Positions 1-6,241 of a stretch of 6,561 nucleotides of DNA are shown in pieces. The DNA lies in the NCBI GenBank assembly GCA_946885765.1, contig CAMPHD010000187.1, positions 1 to 6,561 on the forward strand, read 5' to 3'. The position numbers and the translations under genes were made by a program. The notes beneath the pieces are model-generated. The model did not search any database. It was not told the origin of the DNA and worked only from the letters and a program-made list of their open reading frames with translations. Position 1 is the stretch's first letter. Each line of letters starts with the position of its first letter. The stretch comes from an uncultured Thalassospira sp. GTDB lineage: Bacteria > Pseudomonadota > Alphaproteobacteria > Rhodospirillales_A > Thalassospiraceae.

Positions 1-1
1 G

Positions 2-1075
2 ATGCAGGTTGCTCCGGCGAATGCCCAGTCGCGTATCAAGGATATCGCCGACTTCGAAGGCGTTCGTGACAACATGCTGGTCGGCTATGGCCTTGTTGTC
101 GGCCTGAACGGCACCGGTGACGACCTGGGTGATTCCGACTTCACCCGGCAGAGCCTCGTCGCCATGCTTGAACGGCTCGGCATCAATGTGCGCAGCGAGA
201 TCGAAGATCTTGATTCCGAAAATATCGCGGCCGTCATGGTCACCGCTACCCTGCCGCCATTTTCACGCCAGGGTTCGCGCCTTGATGTATCCATCAGCGC
301 AATCGGCACCGCCGAAAGCCTCCAGGGCGGCACACTTCTTGTGACCCCGATGGTGGGTGCCGACGGCGAAGTTTATGCCGTTGCCCAAGGCAATCTTGCG
401 GTTGGCGGTTTTTCCGCCGCCGGCAATGCCCAGACGGTGGTCAAAGGTGTTCCGACATCCGGGCGCATTGCCAGTGGCGGTATCGTTGAACGCGAAATCG
501 ATTTCAATCTGAATTCCATGCAGAACATGTCGGTCGTTCTTCGCAATCCGGATTTCACGACCGCCAGCCGTATTGCCGAGGCCGTGAATGCCTATCTCGG
601 CGAAGTTGCAGCCCGCCCGAGTGACCCGGGAACCGTTCGCATCAGTATCCCGGCACGTTACAATCAGGATGTTGTCGCCCTTTTGACCGACATCGAGCAG
701 CTTCGTGTCGAACCGGATCAGATCGCACGCGTCGTCATTGACGAAAACACCGGCACGATCGTGATGGGCGAAAATGTACGCATCAACCGCGTTGCAATCG
801 CACAGGGCAATCTGACCATCCGTGTCACCGAGACCCCGCAGGTATCGCAACCTTCCCCGTTCTCCCAAACCGGCACGACCGAAACTGTCGACCGGACCAA
901 CATCGAAGTGGATGAAGGCGAGGATAACCAGCTTGGCGTGCTTGAAAGTGGCGTCAGCCTGCAGGAACTGGTCAACGGCCTGAACAGTCTTGGTGTTGGC
1001 CCGCGCGACATGATCACCATCCTTCAGGCGATCAAAACGTCCGGCGCACTTCAGGCCGAAATCGAGGTGATGTGA
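2..1075 (+). CDS. flgI: Flagellar P-ring protein FlgI (5'-truncated by window edge)
   Basis: FlgI forms the periplasmic P-ring, the bushing around the flagellar rod in the peptidoglycan layer. Family signatures visible are GVRDN (residues 20-24 of the visible frame), GYGLVVGLNGTGD (28-40), an AAVMVTATLPPF-RQG block (76-91), GGTLLVTPM (109-117) and a C-terminal MITILQAIKTSGALQAEIEV tail. The first visible ATG is at base 2, but residues 6-8 (ANA) look like a signal peptidase I site before QSRIKD. The start and hydrophobic part of the signal peptide therefore lie upstream, and the gene is almost certainly 5'-partial. From Q9 the mature protein is about 349 aa, normal for the family. There is no cysteine: the two positions that carry the disulfide in E. 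coli FlgI are V264 and A349 here. The stop overlaps the next start (TGATG), indicating translational coupling. Identity is very secure; only the 5' end is missing. Confidence 0.97.
   Translation: MQVAPANAQSRIKDIADFEGVRDNMLVGYGLVVGLNGTGDDLGDSDFTRQSLVAMLERLGINVRSEIEDLDSENIAAVMVTATLPPFSRQGSRLDVSISAIGTAESLQGGTLLVTPMVGADGEVYAVAQGNLAVGGFSAAGNAQTVVKGVPTSGRIASGGIVEREIDFNLNSMQNMSVVLRNPDFTTASRIAEAVNAYLGEVAARPSDPGTVRISIPARYNQDVVALLTDIEQLRVEPDQIARVVIDENTGTIVMGENVRINRVAIAQGNLTIRVTETPQVSQPSPFSQTGTTETVDRTNIEVDEGEDNQLGVLESGVSLQELVNGLNSLGVGPRDMITILQAIKTSGALQAEIEVM
1064..1069 (+). promoter_or_regulatory. Ribosome binding site for flgJ, inside flgI
   Basis: GAGGTG lies in the last codons of flgI; its GAGG ends 7 nt before the ATG at 1075. 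This favours 1075 over the in-frame GTG at 1072 or the ATG at 1078. Confidence 0.6.
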
Positions 1076-1422
1076 TGATGATCGACAGCACCAGCGCCAT
1101 GATGGCGCAAGCCCAGGCATCCGCCCAGTACGGCGCACAGAATAACGTAACCAATCGTGCCAGCCAGCTGACGGATGGCCACATCAAAACCGACGCACAG
1201 GCCCGTAAAGCCGGTGAAGAATTTGAATCCATGTTTCTCGGCCAGATGCTGAGCCACATGTTTGCCGGCATCGAAACCAACGAAATGTTTGGTGGCGGTC
1301 ACGGCGAGACCATGATGCGTTCGCTGCTTGTTGACGAGTACGCCAAAGAAATGACCCGCGCAGGTGGCATCGGAATTGCAGATGCCGTTACGCGCGAAAT
1401 CCTCAAGGTGCAGGAAGGATAA
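1075..1422 (+). CDS. flgJ: Rod-binding protein, FlgJ N-domain type (CheL-like)
   Basis: A 115-aa protein made of the FlgJ rod-binding domain only (roughly residues 38-108). Recognisable motifs are AGEEFESMFLGQML (46-59), a Gly-rich FGGGHGE turn (72-78), RSLLVDEYAKEM (82-93) and GGIGIAD (97-103). FlgJ caps or scaffolds the growing rod in the periplasm. In Salmonella a C-terminal muramidase domain opens the peptidoglycan; that domain is absent here, as in CheL-type alphaproteobacterial proteins, so a separate lytic enzyme is expected elsewhere in the genome. The ATG at 1075 shares its A with the flgI stop and has a GAGG 7 nt upstream. In-frame GTG 1072 and ATG 1078 are alternatives that change the length by one residue. 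The stop overlaps the next gene's ATG. No signal peptide is visible, consistent with export by the flagellar type III apparatus (inference). Confidence 0.92.
   Translation: MMIDSTSAMMAQAQASAQYGAQNNVTNRASQLTDGHIKTDAQARKAGEEFESMFLGQMLSHMFAGIETNEMFGGGHGETMMRSLLVDEYAKEMTRAGGIGIADAVTREILKVQEG
1412..1419 (+). promoter_or_regulatory. Ribosome binding site for the flgN-like gene
   Basis: AGGAAGGA sits in the last codons of flgJ. AGGA (1412-1415) is 6 nt from the ATG at 1422 and AAGGA (1415-1419) is 8 nt from the ATG at 1428. Spacing alone does not decide between the two in-frame starts, which differ by two residues. Confidence 0.55.
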
Positions 1423-1889
1423 TGACCATGACCACCGAACAGATGGTTATCGAGCTTAAAAGCGTCACATATGACCTTATTTCCCTGCTGGAGCGTGAAA
1501 CCCAGGGGCTGCGCAAGCTCGAAGTTGCCGAGTATGAGCAATTCGTGTCGGAAAAATCTGCCCTGTCGATGCAGTACGAACAGCTTGTCGTCAAATTGCG
1601 CGCACGCGGTTCAGAGCTCCGCCAGTTGCCCGAGGACGACAAAGCGGAATTGCGCGATCTGCAGGCCGAGTTCCAGCAGGCAGCCCGCCGCAACATGACT
1701 GCCCTTCAGGCCGCCAAGGCGACCAACGAACGTATGGTCAATGCCATTGTGCGCGCGGTAAATGACAAAGCCAAGGAAGACTGCACGACTTACAACCGTT
1801 CAGGTCAGACCGGCAAGGCATCCATCGGTGGTTACGGCCGCCCGACCAGCAAACCCGGCACGTCTTACAGCGTTAACGAAACGCTCTAG
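1422..1889 (+). CDS. flgN: FlgN-like flagellar export chaperone
   Basis: A 155-aa, mostly helical cytoplasmic-type protein. It has charged heptad-like stretches (about residues 5-115: VIELKSVTYDLISLLERE, then a YEQFVSEKSALSMQYEQL segment, then an AELRDLQAEFQQAARRN segment) and a Gly/Ser/Thr-rich tail from about residue 122 with TYNRSGQTG. This pattern of Leu/Glu pairs, a K-x-x-L block and an N-rich third helix followed by a Tyr/Gly tail fits the FlgN family. FlgN holds FlgK and FlgL soluble and delivers them to the export gate, and the gene lies directly upstream of flgK. It contains one cysteine, whereas visible FlgI, FlgK and FlgL contain none, consistent with a cytoplasmic location. The start overlaps the flgJ stop (TAATG); ATG 1428 is an equally plausible start. 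FlgN sequences are poorly conserved, so the call rests on both context and pattern. Confidence 0.8.
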   Translation: MTMTTEQMVIELKSVTYDLISLLERETQGLRKLEVAEYEQFVSEKSALSMQYEQLVVKLRARGSELRQLPEDDKAELRDLQAEFQQAARRNMTALQAAKATNERMVNAIVRAVNDKAKEDCTTYNRSGQTGKASIGGYGRPTSKPGTSYSVNETL

Positions 1890-1898
1890 GAGTAAAGG
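1888..1898 (+). promoter_or_regulatory. Ribosome binding region for flgK
   Basis: Two purine-rich candidates precede the ATG at 1907. AGGAG (1888-1892) overlaps the flgN stop codon but is 14 nt away. AAAGG (1894-1898) is 8 nt away and better spaced. Confidence 0.5.
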
Positions 1899-1906
1899 CA
1901 AAGATC

Positions 1907-4318
1907 ATGTCACTGACCCAGGCACTCAACAGCGCAATTTCTGGTCTCAATACCGCGCAAGCCCGCATTTCCATCACGTCGTCAAATATTTCGAACGTGA
2001 ACACCCCCGGCTATTCGAAAAAGATTGCCGGGCAGGAAACACTGGTACTCGACGGGGTTGGCGCAGGTTCTCAGATCGGTGACATTTATCGAAATGTCAA
2101 CGAGGGTCTTGTGCGCGAAATGCGCGGTGAACTGGGCAAGGCCGGCAGGGAAGAAGTGCGCTTTGAATTCTTTCAACGCATTCAGACCCTGTTTGGAACA
2201 CCTCAGTCAGACGGCGCCATAAGTCAGCGCATCAGCGATCTTGCGGATGCCTTCGAACAGCTTGGCAACACCCCTGAACAGAACTCCCCGAAGGTGGAAG
2301 TTATCGAAAGCGCCATTCAGGTTATGGATGCGTTCGAAAACCTGTCCGAGCAGATTCAGCATATGCGCAGCGATATCGACAAAAAAATCTCTGACGAAGT
2401 CGACCGCGCCAATGCCCTGCTCAACGAAATCGCCGAACTCAATACGGATGTCGTCCGCCAGAAGAACCTTGGGCAGCCGACGACCGAGATTGAAGACCAG
2501 CGCGACCAGAAAATTAACGAACTGTCCAAGATCATGAACGTCACCACGTATAATCGTGGCGACGGATCCATGGTCCTGTTTACAGCCAATGGTAACCGGA
2601 CCCTTCTGGACAGAACCCCGGCAAGCCTTACATTCAACCCGACTGCCGGCTTTGAACCCGGCACAGGCGGATCGGGCATAATGCTGAATGGCGAGGATAT
2701 TACCGATGTCATGCAAACCGGCACAATCAAAGGTCTGCTTGAAATGCGCGACACGGAATTGCCGCGCCTGAACGACCAGATCAACGAACTGGCCGGTGAA
2801 TTGCGCGATGCCATCAACGAAGAGCACAACAAGGGCACTGCCTTCCCACCACCAACCAACCTGTCCGGCAATCGCATGGTCGCGGCATCGGACCCGCTGA
2901 CGGCATCCGGCACATTTCGGATCGCAGCGTTAACTGCCAATGGTGAATTATCTGCGGATGACAGTTGGGCCGACATCACCTTGCCAACAGTGCCCGCGAC
3001 AGTGCAGGGCGTTATCGATGCGATCAACGCATCCGATGCAGGCGGCTATCTAACCGCATCACTGGTTGATGGCCAGATGGTAATCGAAGGCATCGACGGC
3101 AGCCGCATTTCAATTAATGAAATGACCAGCGCCATCACCACCAGCGACGGTCGAGAACAGGGATTTTCCCACTATTTCGGTCTGAACGACTTTGTAGCTA
3201 CGACAAAACGCTCCGACACCATGACGTCGTCCCCGCAGGACAGTGCGACCACAGCGTTGAATGTGACGGCGAATTCAATGGTCATCAGTGCCGGTAGCGG
3301 TGTTCTGACAACACCGGGCATTACCGTCAACTATGCGGCAACCGACAGCCTAACCGACGTGCGCGATGCCATCCGCACCGCTCTGGAAGGTGCGGGCATG
3401 ACCGCAGAAGATGCTGCCGAAATGGCATATATTGTCGAAGACGGTGATCGTTCTCGTCTGGTGCTGAGCTATACGGCAAACATGACGATAACCGACAATG
3501 GTGACATGGCCCAAACAATCGGCATGACCGAAGACATGCCTACACTGGCTGGCAATATGGATGTCGACAGTGTGATCAAAAACGATCCGGCCCGCATCGT
3601 ACGCGGACAGATGAATGCCGATGTCTATGGAACATCAAATGCGGTTGTGGATTCTTCGGCAGCTATCCCCAATCTGGGCCCACTGGTACCGCCGCCGCTA
3701 AACTATACGCTGACCGTCAGCGGCCCTTTTTCCGACGTTAATATCGATTATGACAGCGGTTCGTCACTGGATGATATTGCAAATGCGATTAATAACAGCG
3801 CAATCCTGTCCGACAACAATATCACGGCCGACGTTATCTATGACAGCAGCATCGGCGGTTATAAATTGCAGGTAACCGACGCCGATGGTGATCCGTTCTT
3901 TTTCCAGGATAGCGGCCTTCCTTCTGCAGACAGCCTGACAACGGTTCTGGGATTGGGTATCAATTACGGTATTCACGAAGGTGACAATAGTGCCGCCCTT
4001 GCACTTAGCAACACGTTCGAACGTACCGATATCGATTTCGAATCTGCGGGCGGCCTATCTGCCGAACGGACATCACTGACCGATTTTGCTGCCGGGATTA
4101 TTGCAACTTCTGCGACCAAGGCGTCCGTTGCCGCGAGCAACTATGAGTTCCAGTCCTCTTTGGTAACGGATCTTGATACCCGTATCCAGAATGAGGCCGG
4201 GGTCAATCTTGACGAAGAAATGTCCGATTTAATCATTTTCCAGCGAGCTTACAGTGCGTCCGCACGGGTTATTTCGACCGTGGATGAATTGTTTGATACG
4301 CTGCTGAATGCGGTTTAA
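1907..4318 (+). CDS. flgK: Hook-filament junction protein FlgK (HAP1), long variant
   Basis: FlgK forms the first junction zone between hook and filament outside the cell. The N-terminal D0/D1 part has SSNISNVNTPGYS (residues 25-37), the typical rod/hook/HAP motif, a long helical region to about 215 with EDQRDQKINELSKIMNV (196-212), and an HNKGTAFPPP segment (307-316) common in alphaproteobacterial FlgK. The C-terminus is canonical: NLDEEMSDLIIFQRAYSASA (767-786), then RVISTVDELFDTLLNAV. At 803 aa it is much longer than E. coli FlgK (about 550). The excess lies in residues about 334-700, with three beta-rich modules each resembling a flagellin hook IN motif. A Pro-rich linker (PNLGPLVPPP, 588-597) precedes the third. 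No cysteine occurs, as expected for a type III-exported flagellar protein. The gene lies 17 bp after flgN and 27 bp before flgL, so all three are probably co-transcribed. Identity is secure; the central modules are the variable, surface-facing part (inference). Confidence 0.97.
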   Translation: MSLTQALNSAISGLNTAQARISITSSNISNVNTPGYSKKIAGQETLVLDGVGAGSQIGDIYRNVNEGLVREMRGELGKAGREEVRFEFFQRIQTLFGTPQSDGAISQRISDLADAFEQLGNTPEQNSPKVEVIESAIQVMDAFENLSEQIQHMRSDIDKKISDEVDRANALLNEIAELNTDVVRQKNLGQPTTEIEDQRDQKINELSKIMNVTTYNRGDGSMVLFTANGNRTLLDRTPASLTFNPTAGFEPGTGGSGIMLNGEDITDVMQTGTIKGLLEMRDTELPRLNDQINELAGELRDAINEEHNKGTAFPPPTNLSGNRMVAASDPLTASGTFRIAALTANGELSADDSWADITLPTVPATVQGVIDAINASDAGGYLTASLVDGQMVIEGIDGSRISINEMTSAITTSDGREQGFSHYFGLNDFVATTKRSDTMTSSPQDSATTALNVTANSMVISAGSGVLTTPGITVNYAATDSLTDVRDAIRTALEGAGMTAEDAAEMAYIVEDGDRSRLVLSYTANMTITDNGDMAQTIGMTEDMPTLAGNMDVDSVIKNDPARIVRGQMNADVYGTSNAVVDSSAAIPNLGPLVPPPLNYTLTVSGPFSDVNIDYDSGSSLDDIANAINNSAILSDNNITADVIYDSSIGGYKLQVTDADGDPFFFQDSGLPSADSLTTVLGLGINYGIHEGDNSAALALSNTFERTDIDFESAGGLSAERTSLTDFAAGIIATSATKASVAASNYEFQSSLVTDLDTRIQNEAGVNLDEEMSDLIIFQRAYSASARVISTVDELFDTLLNAV
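2906..3193 (+). repeat. FlgK IN-like module 1
   Basis: Codes for FlgK residues 334-429. It begins with a beta segment (SGTFRIAAL), then an IN-type helix (TVQGVIDAIN, 365-374), a strand pair (LTASLVDGQMVIEGIDG) and ends in FSHYFGLNDF, a block typical of alphaproteobacterial FlgK. It is a diverged protein-level repeat, not a near-identical DNA repeat. Confidence 0.55.
3257..3526 (+). repeat. FlgK IN-like module 2
   Basis: Codes for FlgK residues 451-540. A beta segment (NVTANSMVISAG) and a Gly-rich ITVNYAATDS strand lead into the helix LTDVRDAIRTAL (482-493). An AYIVEDGDRSRLVLSYTAN strand pair and a TITDNGDMAQTIGM end follow. It has the same order of elements as modules 1 and 3, but the helix lacks the Ile-Asn pair and there is an extra acidic helix (TAEDAAEMA). 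Confidence 0.45.
3698..3955 (+). repeat. FlgK IN-like module 3
   Basis: Codes for FlgK residues 598-683. LNYTLTVSGPFSDVNIDYDSG leads into SLDDIANAINNS (620-631), then ITADVIYDSSIGGYKLQV, a DADGDPFFF turn and SLTTVLGLG. This is the clearest IN-type match of the three. It follows a Pro-rich linker. Confidence 0.55.
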
Positions 4319-4333
4319 ACTACCGCATGAAAT

Positions 4334-4337
4334 GGAG
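4334..4337 (+). promoter_or_regulatory. Ribosome binding site for flgL
   Basis: GGAG lies 8 nt before the ATG at 4346 in the 27-bp flgK-flgL gap. No terminator or promoter is visible in that gap. Confidence 0.65.
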
Positions 4338-4345
4338 ACAGTAAG

Positions 4346-5575
4346 ATGGTAACGCGCGTTGCAACTTACACAAGCCACACATTGCTCGCGAATTTGGCGC
4401 TGAAGAACGCATCAAAGGTCGCGGATTTGAATACCCAGGCATCAAGCGGTTATAAATCGCGCCAATATTCGGGTATTGCCGACAGCACACAGCGTCTGCT
4501 GAATCTCGAAGCGGAATATACCCGTACAGAGCAATATCTTCGAAATACGACACAGGCCAAACTGCGCCTGCAATCGATGGAAACAGCCGTCGATGAAATG
4601 ACATCCATCGCCGTCAAGATGAAGACGCTGCTGATCCAGGCGCTCAGCGCCGAGCAATCCGATGATGTCAATCTTGATAATGAAGCCACACAGGCGATGC
4701 AACAGCTTGCCGGGTTGCTTAATACCAATCTGGATGGGCGTTTCCTCTTTGCAGGCGGACGATCCGATCAGCCTGCAGTTGATATCGACAAAATCTATCC
4801 TGCCGATAACTATGCCAGCGCGGAAACCTCTATCAGCGCAACCGATACGCTCGCCTCGCTGGGAGTTACCGACGGCACGCTCGAGATTGTCAGCTTTGAT
4901 AGCGATGGCAATCCGTTTGGGCCAACAAACATCCCCTATATTGCGGCGACAACAACGGTTGGCGACCTGATTAATACCATTAATGGCAATACCGCCAATG
5001 GTGCGACGTCAAGCCTCCGTCCGGTTTCATCCGGTGGATCGCCGCGACTGAATATCGAAAATGTCGGTAACGGATCAATCACACTGAACGAAATCGGCGG
5101 CGGCAACATACTCGAAGCCCTTGGCTTGACAAAAATTCCGAACCCGCGAAACGACACGGCCTACTATGCCGGTGACCAACAGGTTCTGAACACCCGCGTC
5201 GACAAGGATTATGATATTTCATACGGCATCCTTGCGGATGCCCCCGCGTTCCAAAGCCTTATTCAGGGGCTGGGAATTGCCGCAGGCACAACCGATCAGG
5301 AAGCGCTCGGCCAGGCACTGGATCACATCAATGATGCGATCGAAAGCCTGCCCAATATTCAGGGCGAAATCGGTCTCGACATTGCCAACCTTGAACGTTT
5401 TGAAAGCAATCACGCCGATTTCAAGGTTTTCGCGAGTCAGGCCATCACAGAAATCGAAAGCGTTGACGTTCCTCTGACCCTTGCCGAACTCGCCCAGCAC
5501 GAGACCGCATTACAGGCAAGCTTCATGACCATTTCGCGATCATCCGATCTAAGTCTGGTGAACTATCTGAGATAA
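4346..5575 (+). CDS. flgL: Hook-filament junction protein FlgL (HAP3)
   Basis: FlgL is the second junction protein, stacked on FlgK and below flagellin. The N-terminus is flagellin-like: helical, with QASSGYKSRQYSGIADS near residues 31-47, then a long helical stretch to about 120 and the FlgL signature NTNLDGRFLFAGG (126-138). The C-terminus ends in ASFMTISRSSDLSLVNYLR, the usual FlgL/flagellin-type closing helix. At 409 aa it is longer than E. coli FlgL (about 317); the extra length is a central IN-like beta module (about 172-265) that shares its pattern with the FlgK modules. No cysteine is present. The start at ATG 4346 is supported by GGAG 8 nt upstream. FlgN, encoded two genes upstream, is the expected export chaperone. 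No terminator is evident after the stop, so transcription may continue into fliW. Confidence 0.96.
   Translation: MVTRVATYTSHTLLANLALKNASKVADLNTQASSGYKSRQYSGIADSTQRLLNLEAEYTRTEQYLRNTTQAKLRLQSMETAVDEMTSIAVKMKTLLIQALSAEQSDDVNLDNEATQAMQQLAGLLNTNLDGRFLFAGGRSDQPAVDIDKIYPADNYASAETSISATDTLASLGVTDGTLEIVSFDSDGNPFGPTNIPYIAATTTVGDLINTINGNTANGATSSLRPVSSGGSPRLNIENVGNGSITLNEIGGGNILEALGLTKIPNPRNDTAYYAGDQQVLNTRVDKDYDISYGILADAPAFQSLIQGLGIAAGTTDQEALGQALDHINDAIESLPNIQGEIGLDIANLERFESNHADFKVFASQAITEIESVDVPLTLAELAQHETALQASFMTISRSSDLSLVNYLR
4859..5140 (+). repeat. FlgL IN-like module
   Basis: Codes for FlgL residues about 172-265. DGTLEIVSFDSDGNPFG leads into TTTVGDLINTINGN, then SGGSPRLNIENVGNGSITLNE and NILEALGLTKIP. 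Element order and key residues (a Leu-Ile-x-Thr-Ile-Asn helix and a DG-[ND]-PF turn) match the FlgK modules, especially module 3 (DADGDPFFF). It looks like a flagellin hook IN motif shared by the two junction proteins. Confidence 0.6.
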
Positions 5576-5646
5576 TTTACTAAAAGCCTTCTTGTATTCA
5601 GCCTTGCAAACGCACACACATACAATCAACCAAACATCAGCGCGCC

Positions 5647-5650
5647 GGAG
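5647..5650 (+). promoter_or_regulatory. Ribosome binding site for fliW
   Basis: GGAG is 5 nt before ATG 5656 and 11 nt before the in-frame ATG 5662, so 5656 is preferred. Confidence 0.55.
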
Positions 5651-5655
5651 TTAGA

Positions 5656-6132
5656 ATGGCAATGGACCCCGAAAAGGCCACCGACAAGACCGTACCCGAG
5701 TCCGTGGTTGTCGAGACCCGGTTTGGCAATATCGAGTTTAGCTGGGACAAGGGCATCTATATGCCGATTGGCCTTTTGGGTTTTCCTGACCATCATGTTT
5801 TTGGTCTGGCGAACATTCCCAATACCAATCTGGATCAGTTCAAACTTTATCAAAGCCTGACCGATGCAAACCTCTCCTTCATCGTGGCACCGTACAATAT
5901 GGACAGCCAGATGATTGATCAGAAGGACATTGACCTCGCGCTTTCCAGCCTCGCGATTGAGGCAAAAAATCTGGCGGTCCTGATGGTTGTCACGGTGCGC
6001 AGTGCGCCGGACGGCAAAGGCATCACCATGTCGACCAATCTGCGGGCACCGGTATTTATTGACACCGAACGCCAGATTGCCTGGCAGCACATTATTCCCA
6101 ACGACAAATATTCCGTTCAGCACGACCTGTAA
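5656..6132 (+). CDS. fliW: Flagellar assembly factor FliW
   Basis: A 158-aa FliW-family protein. Family landmarks are RFGNIEFSWDKGI (22-34), GLLGFPDHHVFGL (39-51), a LSFIVAP strand, a VLMVVTV strand, STNLRAPVFID (126-136) and the ending IIPNDKYSVQHDL (146-158), equivalent to the family's usual D-Y-P-x-R-H-x-L end. The first about 20 residues are an extra hydrophilic tail compared with Bacillus FliW (about 143 aa). In Bacillus, FliW binds flagellin and the translational repressor CsrA, so that free flagellin releases FliW to block CsrA; this is family knowledge, not shown here. The position between flgL and flagellin fits. No csrA is in the window, and neither are flbT or flaF, the usual alphaproteobacterial flagellin regulators. 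The 80-bp gap upstream has no convincing promoter or terminator. A hairpin terminator follows the stop. Confidence 0.93.
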   Translation: MAMDPEKATDKTVPESVVVETRFGNIEFSWDKGIYMPIGLLGFPDHHVFGLANIPNTNLDQFKLYQSLTDANLSFIVAPYNMDSQMIDQKDIDLALSSLAIEAKNLAVLMVVTVRSAPDGKGITMSTNLRAPVFIDTERQIAWQHIIPNDKYSVQHDL

Positions 6133-6151
6133 AACCGGAAGTTGCCTACCC

Positions 6152-6184
6152 GCCCGGCAGATATTGCCGGGCAATCCTTTTATT
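6152..6184 (+). terminator. Intrinsic terminator after fliW
   Basis: A perfect 8-bp GC-rich stem (GCCCGGCA at 6152-6159, TGCCGGGC at 6165-6172) has a 5-nt loop. A short T-rich tract (TTTTATT, 6178-6184) follows, 19 nt after the fliW stop. The five bases between stem and T tract make it slightly imperfect. The same inverted repeat could alternatively be a protein-binding operator upstream of the flagellin promoter. Confidence 0.7.
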
Positions 6185-6208
6185 CCCCGCCGAATCACAG
6201 CCTGAAAC

Positions 6209-6224
6209 TGGCACGCTCGTTGCT
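6209..6224 (+). promoter_or_regulatory. Sigma-54 (RpoN) promoter of flagellin
   Basis: TGGCACGCTCGTTGCT matches the sigma-54 consensus TGGCACG-N4-TTGC[AT] at every specified position. GG is at 6210-6211, GC at 6222-6223, with the required 10 bp between. Transcription would begin near 6235, giving a leader of about 114 nt to the flagellin ATG. Sigma-54 promoters need an enhancer-binding activator, in flagellar systems of the FlbD/FlrC kind; none is encoded here. Confidence 0.9.
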
Positions 6225-6241
6225 TAATACATGGTATTCAG

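Noticed and set aside
2..4. ATG at base 2 as the true start of flgI
   Set aside because: The protein from this codon begins with the last residues of a signal peptide (A-N-A before the mature N-terminus) and lacks a hydrophobic core, so the real start must lie upstream of the window.
263..1138. Long minus-strand open frame (291 codons) opposite flgI
   Set aside because: It lies wholly antisense to a clearly conserved flgI and runs into flgJ. The product has no recognisable family features, and long antisense frames are expected in GC-rich coding DNA.
2207..3027. Overlapping minus-strand frames opposite the first half of flgK
   Set aside because: They lie antisense to conserved FlgK coding sequence, two frames overlap each other, and their translations show no family pattern.
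5593..5608. Possible sigma-54 promoter before fliW (TGTATTCAGCCTTGCA)
   Set aside because: The -12 part (TTGCA) fits, but the essential -24 GG is GT and the rest of that element differs. With no terminator after flgL, read-through explains fliW expression equally well.
5604..5626. Possible sigma-70 promoter before fliW (TTGCAA and TACAAT)
   Set aside because: Only 11 bp separate the two boxes, far below the usual 16-18 bp. The other upstream candidate, TTGTAT, is 23 bp away, which is too far.
5626..6198. 190-codon minus-strand frame opposite fliW
   Set aside because: It would start beyond the fliW terminator and cover fliW completely. The translation is not recognisable, while fliW on the + strand matches its family end to end.
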